Source: Tolypeutes matacus (taxonomy: Eukaryota; Chordata; Mammalia; Cingulata; Chlamyphoridae). From it: 64,000 bases of DNA. The DNA is taken from the NCBI GenBank assembly GCA_026826555.1, contig JAKSZT010040198.1:132551-196550 (forward strand), given 5' to 3'. Both the position numbers and the translations under genes were made by a program. A model generated the notes under the pieces. That model saw nothing but the letters and a program-made list of their open reading frames with translations, was not told the DNA's origin and did no database searches. Below are positions 59,239-64,000 of the stretch, piece by piece (the first letter of the stretch is position 1; every line of letters starts with the position of its first letter).

Positions 59239-61230
59239 TAGAAGTGTCCTCTGTCACCACTTTTATTCAATATTGTGCTAGAAGTTTTAGCTAGAAAAAT
59301 TAGATAAGGAAGAGAAATAAAAGGCTCTCAAATACAAAATAAATAGTAAAACTTTTGCTATTCACTGATGATATTATCCTATAACTTTAAAATTCCAAAA
59401 ATCCCAAACAGAGCTGCTATAACTAATAGAAGAGTTCAGAAATGTGACAGGATACAAGATTGATATGGAAAAACCAGTAGCATTTCTATAGTGCTGATGA
59501 GTAATCTGAGGAGGAAATTCCATTCATGATAGTGACAAAAATAATCAAACTTAACCAAGGACATAAAGGATCTGCATTCAGAAAACTAAAAAACATTGCT
59601 AAAAGAAACCAAAGAAGACCTAAATATATGGAAGACTAAATATTGTTAAGAAATCAATTCTACCCAAACTGATTTATAGATTCAAAGCAATCCTAATCAA
59701 AATCTGAACATTCTTTTTCTGCAAAAATGGAAAAGCCTGTTATCAAATTTATTTGGAAGGAAAATAGCCCCCAAAATCCAAAAATGCCTTAAAAGAGAAT
59801 GAAGTTAGAGTACTTTCACTTCCTGACATTAAAACATATTAATTAGCTACAGTAGTAAAAACAGCATGTTACTTGCATACAGATAGACATATTGACCAAT
59901 GGAAGCAAAATGAGAACTCAGAAATAGACCCTCACATCTATGATCAAGGGATTTTTGACAAGGATTTCAAGCCTGCCCAGCTGGGTCAGAACGTTGTATG
60001 CAATAAATGGTGCTGGTAAAATTGGATATTCATATCCAGATAGAAAATATATACAAAATTGAAAACCATAAAACTCCTAGAAGAAAATGTAGAAAAACAT
60101 CTTCAAGTCCTTGTAGTAGGCTGTACTTTCTTAAACCTTCCACCCAAAGCATGAGCAACAACAACAAAAAATAGATAAATGGGACCTCCTCATAATTAAA
60201 CAGTTTTGTACTTCAAAAGACTCTAAAGAATATACAAAGACAGCCTACTCAATGGGAGAAAATATTTGTCAACCCCATATCACACAAGGGTTTTATACCT
60301 ATGATATATAAAGAAATCATACAAACCAATGAAAAAAGAACCAGAAAAACAATTAAAATATGGGCAAATGATTTGGATAGACATTTTTTTTCCAAAAAGG
60401 AAAAAAGAATGACCAAAGAGCACATGCAAAAAATGTTCACCATCATAGCTAGCAGGGTAGTGAAAATCAAAACTATACTGAAATATCTTTTCCAAACTCA
60501 TAGAATAGCCATTATTTTAAAAAAGGAGAAAGCTAAAAGTGCTGGAGAGGATATCAAGAAATAGGAACACTCCTTCACTTTTGGATGGAATGTAGAATAG
60601 TGTAGCCTCTGTGGAAGACAGTTTGGCAGTACACCAAGAAGCTGAATATAGAACTGCCATATGATCCGGCAATCCCATTACTAGGAATGTATTCAGAAGA
60701 ACTGAAGGCAAGGTGGCAAAATGACTTTTGTACACTGATGTTCAAAGCAGCATTATTAAAAATTCCTAAAGTATAGAAACAGCCCAAGTAACTATCAACC
60801 AATGAGTGGATATGAATGAATGTGGTAAATACATCAATGGTATACTTTTTAGCTGTAAGAAAAGTGAAATCAGGATGCACCTGTAAACATGGATGAACCT
60901 TGAGGACATTATGTTGAGTAAAAGAAGCTAGACACAAAAGAACAAATATTGTATGGTTTCTATAATATGAACTAAATATGATGAGTAAACTCAGGGAGGT
61001 AAACTCTAGAATATAGATTACTAGGACATAGAATGTGGGTTGAGAATGGGAGCTGATACTTATTGTATGTAGAATTTTTAATAAGGTTTATCTTATTTAA
61101 TGCAAATGAATAGAGCTGATTGTAGCACATTATAGTGACTATAACCAATTCTACTGATTTAGTCTTTTTTAAAGAATTCACAATATTATTATTTTAATGG
61201 TAAAATAATTATAAATAAAAATTTTAAAAT
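59239..61230 (+). pseudogene. Old L1: ORF2 from the RT domain onward plus 3'UTR
   Basis: Starts in the RT palm ('agtgtcctctgtcaccactt'). The catalytic box keeps F-T-D-D at 59361-59372, but an in-frame stop follows four codons later. The thumb region is at 59560-59800, the connection region (NKWCW-type 'aatggtgctggtaaaattgg') near 60010, and the Cys-rich C-terminus at 60590-60960 ('actgccatatgatccggcaa', 'cattattaaaaattcctaaa'). A short 3'UTR fades into AT-rich DNA near 61230. It is the target into which the 927-bp L1 at 58297 was inserted. Confidence 0.8.
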
Positions 61231-63804
61231 AAAAATATTTTAAAGGAATAAACCTAAGTAGAAAAGCTATGCAGTGCTTATAATTCCACAAGTAATACAA
61301 AAATCTAAAGTACATTTCTTTGAAAAACTCATAAATATCTGCCAAGTTTTCCATTTGTCATTTGAGTGTTTGGCGTTAATGCACAATGTCATTAGACAAT
61401 ATGTTTGAGATAGTTATACTAGGAAATTGAGAAAATCTTGCTATTTTCATGGTGTAATATGACTAAAAATATTGTTAACCTCTAGATTAAAGAACAGAGG
61501 TGCTTATCCTTTCATAGTAGCCCTCTTATCAAAATTTATATCTCATTAATTGTTTAGTAAGTTATATGACATTGTATTATATACTGGGAAAACATGCAAG
61601 AAGGAGAGAAATACAATAATCCGGTATAATAAGGAATATTTTTGAAATGCAGTTATGATTATCTAATACATATATTAATTTTGGTAATCTGAGGCATTTG
61701 TATCTTGTTAACTGCCTATACATAGGGAAAATGATTTTTAATATTTATTTAAGGGTTTCAAATATCTGCTTTTTTTAATCCTCCATTCGTTTCTTTATTA
61801 CTAATTAAAAATGATTACATATACTTAGAATAATAAAATTTAATCTCATGCTAATGTGAAGATCCAACCACCATAAAATCATAAAGCCAAATACCAATAC
61901 CATATTTTCTAGGTATGTGTTTATTGCCTCTATCTATCCATCCGTGTATCAGCTCTATCTACCTCTTCTAAGAATGAGTGTGTGTGTATGTGTGATAATG
62001 GGGTTTTAGAAATGGATAAATTTTATTTTTTTCTGACTAATATGAAATACTTTTCTAATGAATAAGAAAAGTTTAACAGACAGAATTAGTGACAAATGCT
62101 TAAAATGTGGAACTCAAAAGACAAATATGTGTGAGATGAAATGATTTGAAGAAGTGTATTTGAAATGACTACATCTCCTCTTCCATGAGAACATGTTATA
62201 TTCTAAATCCAAACAGCATCAGATATTGTCCTAAGGAATAAAAAGGAGGAAATACTACTTGCTTATTCAATAATCTTTCATTTTTGAATGAATATGAGCA
62301 TTTCTCAGTTGATATTTTCGAGAAATTCAGGTGATTTTTCTCCCCTTAAACTCAAGTCAATTCTCCCAGTTTATTGGCTCATTGAAAACATTTCAACAGA
62401 CATGAATTCCTTCATTATACCACAAATCACAGGAAACCAATAATCACAGCAACACTCTTCCTACAAAGGAAAAGAATGCTTAGGCCATTAGGTTTATGAA
62501 TATACAAATTGAACACACCTGCACATTTCATATAACAGTGAAAATTGGTTTTACATGTAAATGAAGTCAATTAAAAAGTACACAAATTCAAAAAATTAGA
62601 AGGATGTGTGAAAATGACATGTATGTATATATTTATAAATTCATATATATGAAGAAAAGAATCCAATTTAAAAAGAATATAGTAGGAAAATAATAAATCT
62701 TTCAGACATTTCATATATAATGGTTGGAATAATTCAAATGCAGTAAAGGAAATGTCAAGAAAATAAATGTAATATATAAGGTCAGAAAGGGATTTAAAAG
62801 AGGAAGCACAAATATTTTATGAATCACAATATGTTACTTACCATTAGTTCTGAAGGAATTTTTTAAAATTATAACTACCAATAATAATGGATGCGCCAAT
62901 TGCCTGAGAGGATGTGGAATATTAAAATAGTGATACATTGCTGGAGTGTGTGTATAAGTTGACACAACGTCTTTGGAAAATCATTGACATTGTGTCAGTC
63001 AGCTAAAACCAGACTAAGTTGCACTAAACAAAAATTTTAAGTATTGGTGCTGAGAGCATGAAGATTATTTTCCAGTAATGACACTTGTCCCTTGTGTTTA
63101 GGCTATGGCTTTGACACTCACAATCTATATTCTATGCCTAGGCTATTGGAGAGCCTCTATATGGGATGTTGCAGTTTTTGTGGCAGAATAAATCATATTT
63201 TTAAAAGGTGTACAGGCATGTTAGCTTTCAAATCCATATCTTTTAGTTCTACTTTCACTACCTTGGCCAAAGAACTTCAAGAGGTCAAGCCTGGACTTAA
63301 TAATTTGGAACATTATAATCTTCTCCTAAAAGGGACATTGCAGAGAAAGCCATCTCATTACTCAGAAAGCAGTCAGATCTTTTTTGAATCATAGTGAAAA
63401 CCAGGAATTATTTATTACATTTCAGGATAGTGATTTTCACTTATAAGCCAGAAGGAAAGATTTAAGGAATGAAAAGGAACATGATAAACCTTTAGTATTC
63501 TATTTTTGTTTGCTTTGCATTAGGACTAATTTTATAATTATGAGTTAGATTCTAAATTTGTTTTGGAAAATTATATTTCTTTCTGATTAACAATATATTA
63601 ACTAGTATACCCTGCTGAATAGAGTTTAAATTTGAAATTTAGACTAGGTTCAAAAAAAGGGTTTAAATACCATTGTTTTATTCATTTCCTCAGGTTATTG
63701 TGAAAAAAAAAATAGTTGAAATATATTTGCACTCTATTTCTTAAATATATTTATTCTAATTTCACCAATATTCATGGAATTGCTGAGTCATATGGTATTT
63801 CATA
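61231..63804. other. Mostly unassigned AT-rich sequence with a short L1 remnant
   Basis: At about 62875-62990 ('gagaggatgtggaatattaa', 'gatacattgctggagtgtgt', 'cgtctttggaaaatcattg') a decayed plus-strand L1 ORF2 C-terminal piece is recognisable. The 100-codon frame at 63092-63394 has no family I know and no convincing start context. The remainder shows nothing I can name. Confidence 0.45.
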
Positions 63805-63821
63805 TATATATATATATATAT
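63805..63821 (+). repeat. (TA)n microsatellite
   Basis: About nine TA units immediately before the 3' end of an antisense L1, likely derived from its A/T-rich tail. Confidence 0.8.
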
Positions 63822-63824
63822 TTA

Positions 63825-64000
63825 ATTTTAATTTTTTAAAAGATACTTAGATTACATAAATGTCACATAAAAAATATAGGGATTCTCATATGTCCCACTC
63901 CCTACCCTTCCCACATTATCCCACATTAACAACATCCTTCATTAGTGTGGTATATTTGTTACAAGTGATGAACATATTTTGGAGCAGTGCCACTGAGAGT
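63825..64000 (-). mobile_element. Antisense L1 3' end, continuing beyond the window
   Basis: From 'agatacttagattacataaa' onward it matches the minus-strand terminus of L1-D (32190-32360) closely, including the C-run cluster (63894-63912), which is a four-run G tract on the L1 strand with very short loops (3, 2, 2). The element body lies to the right of the window. Confidence 0.85.

Noticed and set aside
63092..63394. 100-codon open frame with several Cys residues
   Set aside because: No recognisable domain, AT-rich surroundings and no splice or promoter context. Kept only as unassigned sequence.

Overview
This window is repeat-dense nuclear DNA of a placental mammal with no host protein-coding gene I can support. 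The best lineage marker is a tRNA-derived SINE (complete at 6453-6651, dimeric at 4484-4698 and 42845-43051, tail at 1-110) whose head, 'tgtggctcaa' box A and C-rich body match the DAS-SINE family of armadillos. The organism is therefore most likely a xenarthran, probably Dasypus or a close relative. This was recognised from memory, not by a search.

Layout. 1-5640 holds a SINE tail, an LTR piece, poorly assignable AT-rich DNA, a second LTR-like element and an old L1 ORF2 fragment split by a dimeric SINE. 5640-28475 is a head-to-tail stack of plus-strand L1 material: an old ORF1 remnant, a 5' L1 fragment (L1-A, 7769-9976), a near-complete L1 (L1-B, 9977-17985) and a third, 5'-truncated L1 (L1-C, 17998-28475). 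L1-C is broken by an unrelated L1-type tail (20671-21320) and by an antisense L1 3'UTR (22262-24773). 28476-31473 is unassigned. 31604-32124 is bounded by a perfect 53-bp inverted repeat. 32165-40715 is a near-full-length antisense L1 (L1-D) carrying a solo LTR. 40716-54380 is mostly unassigned single-copy-looking sequence with a SINE, an L1 3'UTR fragment, two old L1/HAL1-like ORF1 copies and another LTR-like element. 54385-61230 holds one younger L1 3'UTR, an older antisense L1 and a nested pair of old L1s. 61230-63824 is unassigned, and an antisense L1 3' end runs off the right edge.

All L1 ORFs seen are dead (stops, frameshifts, substituted or frame-broken reverse-transcriptase active sites), so no gene products are expected to act together. 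The main interest is L1 architecture. First, L1-A carries a 1608-bp segment in its 5'UTR with the signals of a GT-AG intron, and this segment is absent from L1-B and L1-D at the matching position. Second, the younger L1s share a very long 3'UTR (about 2.6-2.8 kb) that looks like two L1-type 3' ends in series. Third, the 3' terminus carries a four-run G tract recurring in several copies. All family assignments rest on reading and comparison within the window; no alignment or database search was run.
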